Source of the DNA: Paraburkholderia aromaticivorans
GTDB lineage: Bacteria > Pseudomonadota > Gammaproteobacteria > Burkholderiales > Burkholderiaceae
Direction: 5' to 3'
Assembly (NCBI RefSeq): GCF_002278075.1
Contig: NZ_CP022989.1
Span: 2,294,001-2,358,000 of the forward strand
Length of the DNA: 64,000 nucleotides
This document shows positions 49,385 through 59,872 of the stretch, piece by piece. The translations under genes and the position numbers were made by a program. The notes beneath the pieces were generated by a model. The model was not told where the DNA came from, searched no databases, and worked only from the letters and a program-made list of their open reading frames with translations. The first letter of the stretch is position 1, and the number at the start of each line of letters is the position of its first letter.

Positions 49385-49834
49385 GTGAGCGCCCGGGTTG
49401 TCTCGTGCGGCGTCGTGCTGCTTGATCCGGACGGCCGCGTGCTGCTCGCGCACGCCACGGAGACATCACACTGGGATATTCCGAAAGGGCACGGCGAAGA
49501 AGGCGAGGCGCCACACGCCACGGCGCTGCGCGAGATGGTCGAGGAGACCGGGATCGCCATCGATCCCGCGCGTCTGAAAGACCTTGGCCTGTTCGTTTAC
49601 CGGCGCGACAAGGACCTGCATCTGTTCGGCGCGCGCGCCACCGCCGACGAACTCGATCTGAGCGTGTGCACCTGCACGTCGCTGTTTCCGCGCCGCTCCG
49701 ACGGCACGCTGATTCCGGAAATGGACGCCTACCGCTGGACCGCGCCGGACGAGGTCGACCAATATGCGAGCCGCAGTCTCACGCGGCTCTTTCAGACCAC
49801 GCTGTCGCTCGCGGAACTGCACCGGTCGCTATAG
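49385..49834 (+). CDS. Nudix hydrolase
   Basis: A 149-residue protein with a complete Nudix box, G-x5-E-x7-REMVEETGI, in the segment after WDIPKG. It would hydrolyse a nucleoside diphosphate linked to another group; the substrate cannot be told. The start is GTG at 49385 (MSARVVSCG). The short body and PKGH segment resemble MutT/diadenosine-polyphosphatase-type members. It is convergent with the binding-protein gene, with 35 bp between stops. Confidence 0.88.
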   Translation: MSARVVSCGVVLLDPDGRVLLAHATETSHWDIPKGHGEEGEAPHATALREMVEETGIAIDPARLKDLGLFVYRRDKDLHLFGARATADELDLSVCTCTSLFPRRSDGTLIPEMDAYRWTAPDEVDQYASRSLTRLFQTTLSLAELHRSL

Positions 49835-49869
49835 TGGCGCGGGCGGCGAGTGCGCAGGTCGCCTGAGGT

Positions 49870-50895
49870 TCAGTCGAGCGCGCGGTCGTTGGGATGCGCG
49901 AACAGCGCGCGGTTCTGCTCCGACAGCGGAAAATTCAGATTGATGCCGTGCGGCGGAATGGGCTGCGTGAACCACTGCTTGTACAGACGCTCCGCTTCAC
50001 CGGAGATCTGGCCGCGCGTGATCACCCCGTTCACGAGACTGCGTAGCGGCTCGTCGCCCTTGCGGAACATGCACGCGTAGACTTCGTAACCGAGCGGCGT
50101 GCCCGTCACCACGAAGTCGTCCGGACGCGGGTCGGTCGCTTTGAAGCCGTACACGATCGGCTCGTCCATCACGAAGGCCACGGCCCGATCATCCTTGAGT
50201 GCGCCAAACGCTTCGGCATGATCCCGGGCACTGGTGATGCGCATGTTCAGATGCTTGTCGGTGTTCAGGCGGCGCAGCAGACGTTCATCCGAGGTGCCCG
50301 CGGTCGTCACGACCGCCCTGCCGGCCAGGTCCGGAAAATCCGTAATGCCGCTGTTTTTGCGCACGATCATGCGCACGGCGTACTGGAAGAAACTGTTGGA
50401 GAACGCGGCCACATTTTCGCGCTCCACCGTGTGCGTGGTCGAGCCGCATTCCAGATCGATCTGGTTGTTGAGCAGCATCGGCGTACGGTTCGACGAGGTG
50501 ACGGTGACTTCGCGCACCTTCAGTTGCGGCATGCCGAGCGTTTTCTTGATCTCGTCGACGATCTGCAGCGCGATCGTCTGCGAGTAGCCGACCGTGTCTT
50601 TGCCGTCGAAGTAAGAGAAGGGGATCGACGCTTCACGCACCCCGAGCACGACCGCGCCGTCGTCGTGAATTTTCTTTAGCGTGCCGGTCAGCTCTTCCGC
50701 GTGAGCGGAGCAGGCGAGCGACGCCGCACCGAAGGTGGCCAGCGCCATGAGCGCGCGATGCGCGCTCCGCAAGCCGCCGCGCGCGGTACGCGCCATGTTG
50801 CCGTTGCTGCTTCTGGCTGCGGGCCGTGCCGCGGCCTGCCTCGTGTCCTGCACTGCGTTTCGGATACTCGCCCCGTGGCGGGCTGCAACTTTCAT
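49870..50895 (-). CDS. amino-acid ABC transporter periplasmic binding protein (GltI-like)
   Basis: A 341-residue SBP_bac_3-type protein. The mature part starts EELTGTLKKIHDDGAVVLGVREASIPFSYFD and continues GYSQTIALQIVDEI, LECGSTTHTVER and DFPDLAGRAVVTTAGTSDERLL, the pattern of glutamate/aspartate-binding proteins. The ATG at 50895 has GGAGGT three bases upstream, which makes the signal region unusually long (~66 residues, ending SAHA); an internal ATG at 50796 would give a normal signal peptide. No permease or ATPase gene lies alongside, so it is an orphan or serves a transporter elsewhere. Confidence 0.88.
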   Translation of the reverse strand: MKVAARHGASIRNAVQDTRQAAARPAARSSNGNMARTARGGLRSAHRALMALATFGAASLACSAHAEELTGTLKKIHDDGAVVLGVREASIPFSYFDGKDTVGYSQTIALQIVDEIKKTLGMPQLKVREVTVTSSNRTPMLLNNQIDLECGSTTHTVERENVAAFSNSFFQYAVRMIVRKNSGITDFPDLAGRAVVTTAGTSDERLLRRLNTDKHLNMRITSARDHAEAFGALKDDRAVAFVMDEPIVYGFKATDPRPDDFVVTGTPLGYEVYACMFRKGDEPLRSLVNGVITRGQISGEAERLYKQWFTQPIPPHGINLNFPLSEQNRALFAHPNDRALD

Positions 50896-51031
50896 CGGAC
50901 CTCCGGGACTGGCGCCGGCACCCACCGCGCCGTCACTGTCGATGGAACATGAGGCAACAAAACGGCGTGCATCCTTCCACAAGACGCACGCCGTGTTCTA
51001 TGTCACTGCGTAACAGGAGCTTGCTTCCAGC

Positions 51032-52741
51032 TTACGCCGGCTTGCCCCAACTATCGCGCAGGCTGACGATGCGATTGAATACGGGCTTACCCGGCTTCGA
51101 ATCGACGCGGTCGGCAACGAAGTAGCCGTGGCGCTCGAACTGATAGCGTTGTTCCGGCAGCGCCTCGCGCGCGCCCGGCTCCAGGTAGGCGTTGACCACG
51201 CGCTTCGAATCCGGATTCAGCGCCTCGAGGAAGTCGCGGCCGCCGGCGTCGGGTTGCGGCTCCTTGAACAGGCGGTCGTAGATACGCACTTCGGCCGGGC
51301 ACGCGGCGGCGGCGCTGACCCAGTGAATGTTGCCCTTGACCTTGTAGTTGTTCGCGCCTTCGGTGCCCGACTTGCTGTCCGGGAAGTAGTTGCAGTGGAC
51401 CGCGACGATATTGCCGTTCTCGTCCTTGTCCGCGCCGATGCATTCGATCACGTAGCCGTAGCGCAGACGTACCTTGTTGCCCGGGAACAGGCGGAAGTAG
51501 CCCTTCGGCGGCGTTTCGTTGTAGTCGTCGCGCTCGATCCACAGTTCGCGCGAAATCGGAAACTCGCGCACGCCCATGTCCGGATGATGCGGGTGAACCG
51601 GCGCATTGCACGGCTCGCTCACGCCTTCCGGGAAGTTGTCGATGATCAGCTTGACCGGGTCGAGGACGGCGGCCGTGCGCGGCGCCTTTTCATCGAGATC
51701 GTCGCGCAGCGCGCCCTCGAACACGCTCATGTCGATCCACGAATCGACCTTGGTGATGCCGATGCGCTCGCAGAACAACTGGATCGCCTCCGGCGTGAAA
51801 CCGCGCCGGCGCACCCCGACGATGGTCGGCATACGCGGATCGTCCCAACCGTCCACATGGCCTTCGGTCACGAGTTGCAGCAGCTTGCGCTTGCTGGTGA
51901 TCGCATAGGTCAGGTTCAGGCGCGAAAATTCGATTTGTTGCGGCAGCGGGCGCGTGAAAATGCCGGCCTCCGCGAGCTCGTTCAGGATCCAGTCGTACAG
52001 CGGACGATGATCTTCGAACTCGAGCGTGCACAGCGAATGCGTGATATTTTCCAGCGCGTCCGAGATGCAGTGCGTGTAGTCGTACATGGGGTACACGCAC
52101 CATTTGTCGCCGGTACGGTAGTGATGTGCGAAGCGGATCCGATAGATGACCGGATCGCGCATATTGAAGTTCGGCGACGACATGTCGATCTTCGCGCGCA
52201 GCACGTGCTCGCCTTCCTTGAACTCGCCGGCCTTCATGCGGCGGAACAGGTCGAGGTTCTCCTGCACCGAACGTTCGCGAAAGGGCGAGGGCGTGCCGAC
52301 TTCCGTGGCCGAACCGCGGTTCGCGCGCATTTCCTCGGCCGACTGGCTGTCCACGTAAGCCTTGCCGCGTTCGATCAGCAGTTCGGCGAATTCGTACAGC
52401 TTGTCGTAATAGTCGCTCGCGTAGTAGAGCTGTTCCTTGCCGTCTTTTTCCCACTCGAAGCCGAGCCAGCGCACGGCGTCGATGATCGAGTCGACGTATT
52501 CGACGCTTTCCTTTTCCGGGTTGGTGTCGTCAAAGCGCAGATGGCACACGCCGCCGTAGCTGCGCGCCACGCCGAAGTTCAGGCAGATGCTCTTGGCGTG
52601 ACCGATATGCAGATAGCCGTTCGGCTCGGGCGGAAAGCGCGTTTCGACGCGCTGACCCCACTTGCCGGTGCGGTTGTCTTCGTCAATGATGTTGCGGATG
52701 AAATTGGATGCCGCTGGCGCGTCGTTGCGTTCGGTATTCAT
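51032..52741 (-). CDS. glnS: glutaminyl-tRNA synthetase
   Basis: A 569-residue class I synthetase that charges tRNA-Gln. The HIGH motif is at residues 45-48 ([10 protein letters not shown]), and the KMSKS equivalent is TSKRKLL in [20 protein letters not shown] and FRFDDTNP-type ([11 protein letters not shown]) segments line the active site, and the C-terminal anticodon-binding barrels are complete. The start at 52741 (MNTERND) is preferred over an ATG 11 codons upstream. The gene is divergent from ggt across 370 bp that hold no gene. Confidence 0.97.
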   Translation of the reverse strand: MNTERNDAPAASNFIRNIIDEDNRTGKWGQRVETRFPPEPNGYLHIGHAKSICLNFGVARSYGGVCHLRFDDTNPEKESVEYVDSIIDAVRWLGFEWEKDGKEQLYYASDYYDKLYEFAELLIERGKAYVDSQSAEEMRANRGSATEVGTPSPFRERSVQENLDLFRRMKAGEFKEGEHVLRAKIDMSSPNFNMRDPVIYRIRFAHHYRTGDKWCVYPMYDYTHCISDALENITHSLCTLEFEDHRPLYDWILNELAEAGIFTRPLPQQIEFSRLNLTYAITSKRKLLQLVTEGHVDGWDDPRMPTIVGVRRRGFTPEAIQLFCERIGITKVDSWIDMSVFEGALRDDLDEKAPRTAAVLDPVKLIIDNFPEGVSEPCNAPVHPHHPDMGVREFPISRELWIERDDYNETPPKGYFRLFPGNKVRLRYGYVIECIGADKDENGNIVAVHCNYFPDSKSGTEGANNYKVKGNIHWVSAAAACPAEVRIYDRLFKEPQPDAGGRDFLEALNPDSKRVVNAYLEPGAREALPEQRYQFERHGYFVADRVDSKPGKPVFNRIVSLRDSWGKPA

Positions 52742-53114
52742 GCGAGAAGGTGAAAGTCTGTCGGGGGCGCGCAATGCGCCCTCTTATCCGACAATTCTAC
52801 CTGACGAGCCCCGTTGCGGCTGCCGACTGCGGCATGCAGCCAACGTTTGAGCGGTTTCGAGGGGGATTCGGGGGCCGGCGCGGCGCTGTAACAGGAGGTA
52901 AATCGATTTGTCGATGCGCTCTCCGCCGACATAGGATGCGAGCGGCGCGGCCTTGTCCGCTCGCGTGTCGAATGCCTGCATCGGGCTTTCTGGCGCCGCG
53001 CCGGGCCGTGTGCCTCGCGCACCCGGGCCGCACAGCTTTTTGTCGCCCTGCATGCCTTGCACGCAATCCTGCCGTTCGTGCACCATGGCGCCCTCAGTTG
53101 CCGGAGTTTCTCGG

Positions 53115-54854
53115 ATGTCTGTCCCCACGCACGGCGCGCATGGCGCGCCTTTCACCTCGCTTTGTTTCGCCCGGATCCTGACAGCGTCGGCGCTGCTTGC
53201 CGCATTCACCGGCAGCGCGCTCGCGCCCACGGTTGCGGTGGCGAAAACGCCTCCGCCCAAGGCCGTATTCGACGCGTCGGCGGTGGCCGTGCCGGACCGC
53301 TACAGCGCCGATACGGCGCAGCAGATCTTCGCCGCCGGCGGCAACGCAGTGGACGCCGCTGTCGCGATCGCCTTCACGCTGGCCGTGACCAGTCCGGACG
53401 CGGGCAATCTCGGCGGCGGCGGGTTCATGACCGTGTTCATGGACGGCAAGCCATACTTTCTGGACTACCGCGAGCGCGCGCCGCAACAGGCGACCCGCGA
53501 CATGTACCTCGACGACAAGGGCAACGTGCTGCCGGGCATGAGCGCCGTCGGCCACCGCGCGGTGGCCGTGCCGGGAACGGTCGATGGCATGTGGCAGGCG
53601 CAGCAGCGGTTCGGCAAACTGAAATGGAAGCAGGTGCTGGCGCCCGCGGTCCGCTATGCCGCGGACGGCTTCCAGGTCGAGCCGTGGTTGCAGCAGCGCC
53701 GCGACGCGGCGGCGAAAAGCTTCGCCGGCAAGACCAATTTCGACGCCTACTTTTCCAATCTGAAAGCGGGTGTCACGTACCGTCAACCCGAACTCGCGCA
53801 GACACTGTCGCGCCTTGCCAGCGACGGCGGGCGCGAATTCTACGAAGGCCGCACCGCGGAGTTGATCGCCCAGCAGATGTACGGTCACGGCCTCGTCACG
53901 AAGCAGGACCTGATTCAATACAAGGCCGTGTGGCGCCAGCCGCTCACCGCCGACTGGAACGGCTACCGCGTCGTCACCGCGCCGCCGCCGAGTTCGGGCG
54001 GCGTCGGGCTGATCCAGATGCTGAAGATGAAGGCCGATCTGAAACCGGCGTTCGACGGCCTCGAGCTGAATTCCGCGCCGTATATCCATCTGATCGCTCA
54101 AATCGAGGACCGTGTGTTCGCTGACCGCCAGCAATACCTGGGCGATCCGGATTCGTTCAAGGTGCCGGTCGGCAAACTGACCGACGACGCCTACCTCGCC
54201 CAACGCGCCGACGAAGTCAAACCCGACGAAGTGCCGGGCGCGGCGCCGGTGAAGCCGGACCTCGGCGACGCGGCGCCGGAGAAAGCGCAAACGACGCATT
54301 TTTCGGTGGTCGACAAGTGGGGTAATGCGGTGTCGAACACCTACACGTTAAATGGCGACTTCGGGTCGGGCGTGGTGGTCGACGGCGCCGGCTTCCTGTT
54401 GAACGACGCCATGGACGACTTCGTCACCAGGCCCGCCGGCGCGAGCAATGCCGAAGTCAACACGGTGGCGCCCGGCCGCCGCCCGCTCTCGTCGATGACG
54501 CCGACCATGCTGTTGAAGGACGACAAGGTGTCGCTCGTGATCGGCACGCCTGGCGGCTCGCGCATTCTGACGTCGATTTTCCAGGTGATGACCGACCTGT
54601 ACGACTTCAATATGCCGCCCGCCGACGCGCTCGCCGCCATGCGTTTTCATCATCAGTTGCTGCCGCAGAAGACGATCTATTTCGAGCCGTATCATCCGGT
54701 CACGGGCGAGCTGGCCGAGCAGCTGCAAGGCATGGGCTACACGCTCGAGGGTCAGTCGTTCAACGGCGACGTGCAGATGATCCGCATCGAGGGCACGACA
54801 CCCGAGCCGGCGGCGGATCCGCGCGGCGTAGGCGTGGCGCGCGTGATGCGTTGA
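53115..54854 (+). CDS. ggt: gamma-glutamyltransferase
   Basis: A 579-residue periplasmic enzyme that cleaves and transfers the gamma-glutamyl group of glutathione. The precursor self-cleaves before the nucleophile threonine, seen as TTHFSVVDKWGNAVSNTYTLN (first Thr at about residue 393). GNAVDAAVAIAF and GNLGGGGFM near the N-terminus and the C-terminal PLSSMTPTML and GTPGGSRI loops are conserved. The start at 53115 gives a signal peptide (LLAAFTGSALA) after GGAG; the frame is open a further 54 codons upstream, but with Cys/Pro-rich sequence that is unlikely to be coding. Confidence 0.93.
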   Translation: MSVPTHGAHGAPFTSLCFARILTASALLAAFTGSALAPTVAVAKTPPPKAVFDASAVAVPDRYSADTAQQIFAAGGNAVDAAVAIAFTLAVTSPDAGNLGGGGFMTVFMDGKPYFLDYRERAPQQATRDMYLDDKGNVLPGMSAVGHRAVAVPGTVDGMWQAQQRFGKLKWKQVLAPAVRYAADGFQVEPWLQQRRDAAAKSFAGKTNFDAYFSNLKAGVTYRQPELAQTLSRLASDGGREFYEGRTAELIAQQMYGHGLVTKQDLIQYKAVWRQPLTADWNGYRVVTAPPPSSGGVGLIQMLKMKADLKPAFDGLELNSAPYIHLIAQIEDRVFADRQQYLGDPDSFKVPVGKLTDDAYLAQRADEVKPDEVPGAAPVKPDLGDAAPEKAQTTHFSVVDKWGNAVSNTYTLNGDFGSGVVVDGAGFLLNDAMDDFVTRPAGASNAEVNTVAPGRRPLSSMTPTMLLKDDKVSLVIGTPGGSRILTSIFQVMTDLYDFNMPPADALAAMRFHHQLLPQKTIYFEPYHPVTGELAEQLQGMGYTLEGQSFNGDVQMIRIEGTTPEPAADPRGVGVARVMR

Positions 54855-54908
54855 CGAGCGCGGCCTCGCCCAGGACGAACCATGGCAAGTGGCGAATAAC
54901 CGCAAGTG

Positions 54909-54956
54909 ACGATCGACGAAACGACCAACGAAACAACCAACTAAACGACCAACGAC
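54909..54956. repeat. 12-bp tandem repeat between ggt and the hydrolase gene
   Basis: Four copies of a 12-bp unit of the type ACGACCAACGAA, each with one to three changes, directly before the ribosome site of the next gene. Confidence 0.75.
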
Positions 54957-54966
54957 GGGGAACGCG

Positions 54967-55530
54967 ATGAGCGGACAAAAACAACGGAGCACACTCGTAC
55001 TGCCCGGCTACCAAAGCTCCGGCGCCGGCCACTGGCAGACGCGCTGGGAAGCACTGAATTCGTCATTCGTACGGGTGCGGATGCCGGACTGGGACCATCC
55101 CGACCGCGACGCGTGGTGCCGCACGCTCGATGCAGCCGTGGCCGCCGCCGATGCGCCTGTCGTGTTCGCCGCGCATAGCCTCGGCTGCCTGACGGTTGCC
55201 TTCTGGGCGTCGCACTACGCGGGCGCCGCCCAGCTTGCGAAGGTGGCGGGCGCTATGCTGGTCGCTCCGCCCGATCCCGCCGAAGCCCATTTCCCGCAGG
55301 ACGCGAGCGGTTTCGCACCTGTGCCGCTCACGCGCCTGCCGTTTCCGACCACTGTCGTATCCAGCAGCGACGACCCCTACGGCGGCGTGCCGTTTTCGCA
55401 GACCTGTGCGAACGCGTGGGGCAGCCGCTGGATCGATATCGGCGCGCGCGGCCATATCAACGCGGACAGCGGACTCGGCGATTGGGACGAAGGGCGCAAC
55501 TGGCTGGAGTCGTTGCGCACGGCGGCTTGA
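54967..55530 (+). CDS. RBBP9/YdeN-type alpha/beta hydrolase
   Basis: A 187-residue serine hydrolase of the RBBP9 family. It begins with the strand TLVLPGYQSSGAGHWQTRWE and has a nucleophile serine in AAHSLGC, the acid in SSSDDPYGG and the histidine in GARGHINADSGLGDW, a complete triad. Natural substrates of the bacterial family are unknown. GGGG-type purines lie before the ATG. It is convergent with the CoA-transferase gene with an 18-bp gap. Confidence 0.9.
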   Translation: MSGQKQRSTLVLPGYQSSGAGHWQTRWEALNSSFVRVRMPDWDHPDRDAWCRTLDAAVAAADAPVVFAAHSLGCLTVAFWASHYAGAAQLAKVAGAMLVAPPDPAEAHFPQDASGFAPVPLTRLPFPTTVVSSSDDPYGGVPFSQTCANAWGSRWIDIGARGHINADSGLGDWDEGRNWLESLRTAA

Positions 55531-55548
55531 ACCGCGCCGCCGCGCGGC

Positions 55549-56769
55549 TCAAATCACCGACTGCGCCCGCAGCGCCGCGATTCTCGCCTCGTCGTAGCCG
55601 AGCACGTCGCGCAAGATGCTCTCAGTGTGTTCTCCGAGCGTGGGCGGATGCGCAAGGGCTTGCGGCGGCGTGCCGCTCATCTTGATCGGATTGCGCACGA
55701 GCTTGACGGTGCCGCCCGACGGATGCGGCAGAGCCACCTGCATCCCGCGCGCCACCACCTGCTCGTTCTCGAATACCTCGCCGAGATCGTTGATCGGTCC
55801 GCACGGCACACCTGCGGCTTCGAGCGCGGCGATCCATTGCTGCTTGCCCTGCAGGCGGACCATGTCTGCGAGAATCGGCACGAGGGTGTCACGATGCCGC
55901 ACGCGCGCCGGGTTGGTGGCGAAACGCTCGTCGGTTGCCAGTTCCGGGCGGCCGCCCACCTCGACGAACTTGCGGAACTGCCCGTCGTTGCCGACCGCGA
56001 CGATGATCCAGCCGTCGCTCGTCTGGAAAGTCTGGTACGGCACGATGTTGGGATGCGCATTGCCCCAGCGCACCGGCGGCTGGCCGCTCGCCAGGTAGTT
56101 CGAGTTCATGTTGGCGAGCATCGCCACCTGCACGTCGAGCAGCGCCATGTCGATGTACTGGCCTTCGCCCGTGCGGTCGCGGTGCGTGAGCGCGGTGAGC
56201 ACGGCGATGGTCGAATACATGCCGGTCATGAGGTCGGCGATCGCCACGCCGGCTTTCTGCGGGCCGCCGCCCGGCTGCCCGTCGCGCTCGCCGGTAATGC
56301 TCATGAAGCCGCCGATGCCCTGCACGATGAAGTCATACCCGGCGCGCTGGGCATAGGGGCCGGTCTGTCCGAAGCCGGTCACCGAGCAGTAGATGAGATC
56401 CGGCTTCACCTCCTTGAGCGACGCGTAATCCAGACCGTATTTCTTCAACTGGCCGACCTTGTAATTCTCCAGCACCACGTCGCTCTGCGCGGCCAGTTCG
56501 CGGATGATCCGCTGGCCTTCGGGCGAGGCGATGTCGACGGTGACCGAGCGCTTGTTGCGGTTCGCCGCGAGGTAATACGCGGCCTCGCGCGTGTCCGCGC
56601 CTTCGGGCGTCTTGAGATACGGCGGCCCCCAGTGGCGCGTGTCGTCGCCCACTTCGGGGCGCTCTATCTTGATCACGTCGGCGCCGAAATCGGCAAGGGT
56701 CTGCGCGCACCAGGGTCCGGCGAGCACGCGTGTGAGATCCAGCACGCGGATATGACTGAGAGCGCCCAT
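55549..56769 (-). CDS. CaiB/BaiF-family CoA transferase
   Basis: A 406-residue family III CoA transferase. RVLDLTRVLAGPWCAQTLADFGADVIKIERP is the family start, the nucleophile aspartate region is GQYIDMALLDVQ, and NYLASGQPPVRWGNAHPNIVPYQTF follows. Such enzymes move CoA between carboxylic acids (for example succinyl-CoA to glutarate or itaconate). The exact acids cannot be given, and no catabolic partner gene is adjacent. It is divergent from alaS. Confidence 0.88.
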   Translation of the reverse strand: MGALSHIRVLDLTRVLAGPWCAQTLADFGADVIKIERPEVGDDTRHWGPPYLKTPEGADTREAAYYLAANRNKRSVTVDIASPEGQRIIRELAAQSDVVLENYKVGQLKKYGLDYASLKEVKPDLIYCSVTGFGQTGPYAQRAGYDFIVQGIGGFMSITGERDGQPGGGPQKAGVAIADLMTGMYSTIAVLTALTHRDRTGEGQYIDMALLDVQVAMLANMNSNYLASGQPPVRWGNAHPNIVPYQTFQTSDGWIIVAVGNDGQFRKFVEVGGRPELATDERFATNPARVRHRDTLVPILADMVRLQGKQQWIAALEAAGVPCGPINDLGEVFENEQVVARGMQVALPHPSGGTVKLVRNPIKMSGTPPQALAHPPTLGEHTESILRDVLGYDEARIAALRAQSVI

Positions 56770-56973
56770 ATTCGTAGATGTCTCCTGGGTGGCGAAGCGG
56801 CGCGCGAGACGCCGCGGATGGGGGCAATCTTAAGCGATTCCGGCACGCGGGCGGAGTCAGCCGAATGGCATAGGACCAACTACGCGCCCGGCAATGTCCC
56901 GCCCGGGCCCGCTCAAACCTGGCCGAACGGCTAACCGTGCAGGGCGCGCTGCCGCGCACGGGCGCCGATCCCG

Positions 56974-56979
56974 TATAAT
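56974..56979 (+). promoter_or_regulatory. -10 element likely for alaS
   Basis: A perfect TATAAT lies 87 bp before the alaS ATG in the divergent region with the CoA-transferase gene; no clear -35 is visible. Confidence 0.4.
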
Positions 56980-57065
56980 CAGTCGTTTAAGAAACAAACA
57001 GTTGGCGCATCCCATGATGCCGCCGGTAACAGCCAGGGAACTGGCAAACCCGTCCCCCGCACGCT

Positions 57066-59690
57066 ATGAAAGCCGCCGAAATCCGCGACAAATTCCTCAA
57101 GTTCTTCGAATCGAAGGGCCATACGATCGTCCGCTCGTCGAGCCTTGTGCCCGGCAACGACCCGACCCTGCTCTTCACCAATTCGGGAATGGTGCAGTTC
57201 AAAGATGTGTTCCTCGGCGCGGAGTCGCGTCCGTATTCGCGCGCCACGACCGCGCAGCGCAGCGTGCGCGCCGGCGGCAAGCACAACGATCTGGAAAACG
57301 TCGGCTACACCGCGCGTCACCACACGTTCTTCGAAATGCTGGGCAACTTCTCGTTCGGCGACTACTTCAAGCGCGACGCGATCCACTACGCGTGGGAGTT
57401 GCTGACAGGCGTGTACCAGCTGCCCAAAGACAAGCTGTGGGTCACCGTCTATCACGAAGACGACGAAGCGCACGACATCTGGGCGAAAGAAGTGGGCGTG
57501 CCGGTCGAGCGCATCATCCGCATCGGCGACAACAAGGGCGCGCGCTACGCGTCGGACAACTTCTGGCAAATGGCCGACACCGGCCCGTGCGGCCCGTGCT
57601 CGGAAATTTTCTACGACCACGGCCCGGACGTGTGGGGCGGCCCCCCGGGATCGCCGGAAGAAGACGGCGACCGCTACATCGAGATCTGGAATCTCGTGTT
57701 CATGCAGTTCAATCGCGACGCGCAGGGCAACATGACGCCGCTGCCCAAGCAGTGCGTCGACACCGGCATGGGTCTGGAGCGTATCGCCGCGGTGCTGCAG
57801 CACGTGCACAGCAACTATGAGATCGACCTGTTCCAGGCGCTGATCAAGGCCGCCGCGCGCGAAACCGGCGTGAGCGACCTGACCAACAACTCGCTGAAGG
57901 TGATCGCCGACCACATCCGCGCGTGCTCGTTCCTGATCGTCGACGGTGTGATTCCGGGCAACGAAGGCCGTGGCTACGTGCTGCGCCGGATCGTGCGCCG
58001 CGCGATCCGTCACGGCTACAAGCTGGGCAAGAAGGGCTCGTTCTTCCACCGCATGGTGGCGGACCTCGTCGCGCAAATGGGCGGCGCGTACCCCGAACTG
58101 AAGGACGCCGAGCAACGCGTGACCGACGTGTTGCGTCAGGAAGAAGAGCGCTTCTTTGAAACGATCGAGCACGGCATGTCGATTCTCGAAGGCGCGCTGG
58201 CTGATCTCGAAGCCAGGGGCGGCAAGACGCTCGACGGCGAACTCGCATTCAAGCTGCACGACACGTATGGCTTCCCGCTGGATCTGACGGCAGACGTGTG
58301 CCGCGAGCGCGAAGTCACGGTCGACGAAGCCGCCTTTGACGAAGCCATGGCGCGTCAACGCGAACAGGCTCGCGCGGCGGGCAAGTTCAAGATGGCGCAA
58401 GGCCTCGAATACTCGGGCGCGAAGACCACTTTCCACGGTTACGAAGAAATCGTCTTCGACGACGCGAAAGTGATCGCTTTGTATGTGGATGGCGCATCGG
58501 TGCAGCAGGCGAGCCACGGCCAGCAGGCTGTCGTCGTGCTGGACCACACGCCGTTCTACGCGGAATCGGGCGGCCAGGTCGGCGACCAGGGCGTGCTGGC
58601 CAACGCGAGTGTGCGCTTCGCGGTGAGCGACACGCTGAAAGTGCAGGCCGACGTGGTCGGTCATCACGGCACGCTCGAACAGGGCACGCTGAAGGTGGGC
58701 GACGTCGTCAAGGCGGAAATCGACGCGGTGCGGCGCGCCCGCACGGCCCGCAACCACTCGGCCACGCACTTGATGCACAAGGCGTTGCGCGAAGTGCTCG
58801 GCGCGCACGTGCAGCAGAAGGGCTCGCTCGTCGACGCCGACAAGACCCGTTTCGACTTCGCGCACAACGCGCCGATGACCGACGAACAGATTCGCCGTGT
58901 CGAGGAAATCGTCAACGCCGAAGTGCTGGCGAACGCACCGGGCATCGTGCGCGTCATGCCGTTCGACGAAGCCGTGAAGGGCGGCGCGATGGCGCTGTTC
59001 GGCGAAAAATACGGCGACGAAGTGCGCGTGCTGGACCTGGGCTTTTCGCGTGAATTGTGCGGCGGTACGCACGTGCATCGCACCGGCGACATCGGCCTCT
59101 TCAAGATCGTCATGGAAGGCGGCGTGGCCGCGGGCATCCGTCGCGTGGAAGCGATTACGGGCGACAACGCCGTGCGCTTCGTGCAGGATCTCGATGCGCG
59201 CATCAATGCGGCCGCCGCGGTGTTGAAGGCGCAGCCGTCGGAGCTGACGCAGCGCATCGTCCAGGTGCAGGACCAGGTGAAGTCGCTGGAAAAGGAACTG
59301 AGCGCGCTGAAGTCGAAAATGGCGTCGAGCCAGGGCGACGAACTGGCCGGTCAGGCGATCGAAGTCGGCGGCGTGCACGTGCTGGCGGCCACGCTGGAAG
59401 GCGCGGACGTCAAGACGCTGCGCGAAACCGTCGACAAGCTGAAGGACAAGCTGAAGAGCGCGGCGATCGTGCTGGCTTCGGTCGAAGGCGGCAAGGTGAG
59501 CCTGATCGCCGGTGTCACGGCGGACGCCAGCAAGAAGGTCAAGGCCGGCGAGCTGGTGAACTTCGTGGCCCAGCAAGTGGGCGGCAAGGGCGGTGGCCGT
59601 CCGGATATGGCCCAGGCGGGCGGCACCGAGCCGGCGAATCTGCCGGCGGCGCTGGCCGGCGTCAAGGGCTGGGTCGAAGGCCAGCTTTGA
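57066..59690 (+). CDS. alaS: alanyl-tRNA synthetase
   Basis: An 874-residue class II synthetase. The N-terminal catalytic core begins [17 protein letters not shown], with motif 2 around [16 protein letters not shown] and motif 3 around [12 protein letters not shown]. The editing domain has HSATH and the zinc-binding CGGTHV (Cys665), which removes mischarged Ser and Gly. The C-terminal coiled coil ([12 protein letters not shown]) and the glycine-rich end ([15 protein letters not shown]) complete the protein. The length is normal. No ribosome site is obvious before the ATG. Confidence 0.97.
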   Translation: MKAAEIRDKFLKFFESKGHTIVRSSSLVPGNDPTLLFTNSGMVQFKDVFLGAESRPYSRATTAQRSVRAGGKHNDLENVGYTARHHTFFEMLGNFSFGDYFKRDAIHYAWELLTGVYQLPKDKLWVTVYHEDDEAHDIWAKEVGVPVERIIRIGDNKGARYASDNFWQMADTGPCGPCSEIFYDHGPDVWGGPPGSPEEDGDRYIEIWNLVFMQFNRDAQGNMTPLPKQCVDTGMGLERIAAVLQHVHSNYEIDLFQALIKAAARETGVSDLTNNSLKVIADHIRACSFLIVDGVIPGNEGRGYVLRRIVRRAIRHGYKLGKKGSFFHRMVADLVAQMGGAYPELKDAEQRVTDVLRQEEERFFETIEHGMSILEGALADLEARGGKTLDGELAFKLHDTYGFPLDLTADVCREREVTVDEAAFDEAMARQREQARAAGKFKMAQGLEYSGAKTTFHGYEEIVFDDAKVIALYVDGASVQQASHGQQAVVVLDHTPFYAESGGQVGDQGVLANASVRFAVSDTLKVQADVVGHHGTLEQGTLKVGDVVKAEIDAVRRARTARNHSATHLMHKALREVLGAHVQQKGSLVDADKTRFDFAHNAPMTDEQIRRVEEIVNAEVLANAPGIVRVMPFDEAVKGGAMALFGEKYGDEVRVLDLGFSRELCGGTHVHRTGDIGLFKIVMEGGVAAGIRRVEAITGDNAVRFVQDLDARINAAAAVLKAQPSELTQRIVQVQDQVKSLEKELSALKSKMASSQGDELAGQAIEVGGVHVLAATLEGADVKTLRETVDKLKDKLKSAAIVLASVEGGKVSLIAGVTADASKKVKAGELVNFVAQQVGGKGGGRPDMAQAGGTEPANLPAALAGVKGWVEGQL

Positions 59691-59703
59691 TTCGAGCATG
59701 ATT

Positions 59704-59755
59704 GGGCCACGCGGTGCTCCGGGAGTGTGGGCGTGCCGCGTGGCCCGAGTTTTTT
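59704..59755 (+). terminator. alaS terminator
   Basis: An 11-bp stem GGGCCACGCGG / CCGCGTGGCCC with a 21-nt loop is followed by GAG and T6, starting 14 bp after the alaS stop. Confidence 0.8.
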
Positions 59756-59872
59756 GCAGCCCGGCTGCGATGGGTTACACGTGGGCGCGGTGGGCTGCGT
59801 GTGTTGGTTGGCAGTTCACCTTCGCGCAATCACTCTTCAGCCGCGCCGCGCTCCGTCGGCGCTGCCGCAAAG

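Noticed and set aside
56979..59699. 906-codon open frame on the minus strand
   Set aside because: It is the antisense shadow of alaS, whose synthetase and editing motifs are complete.
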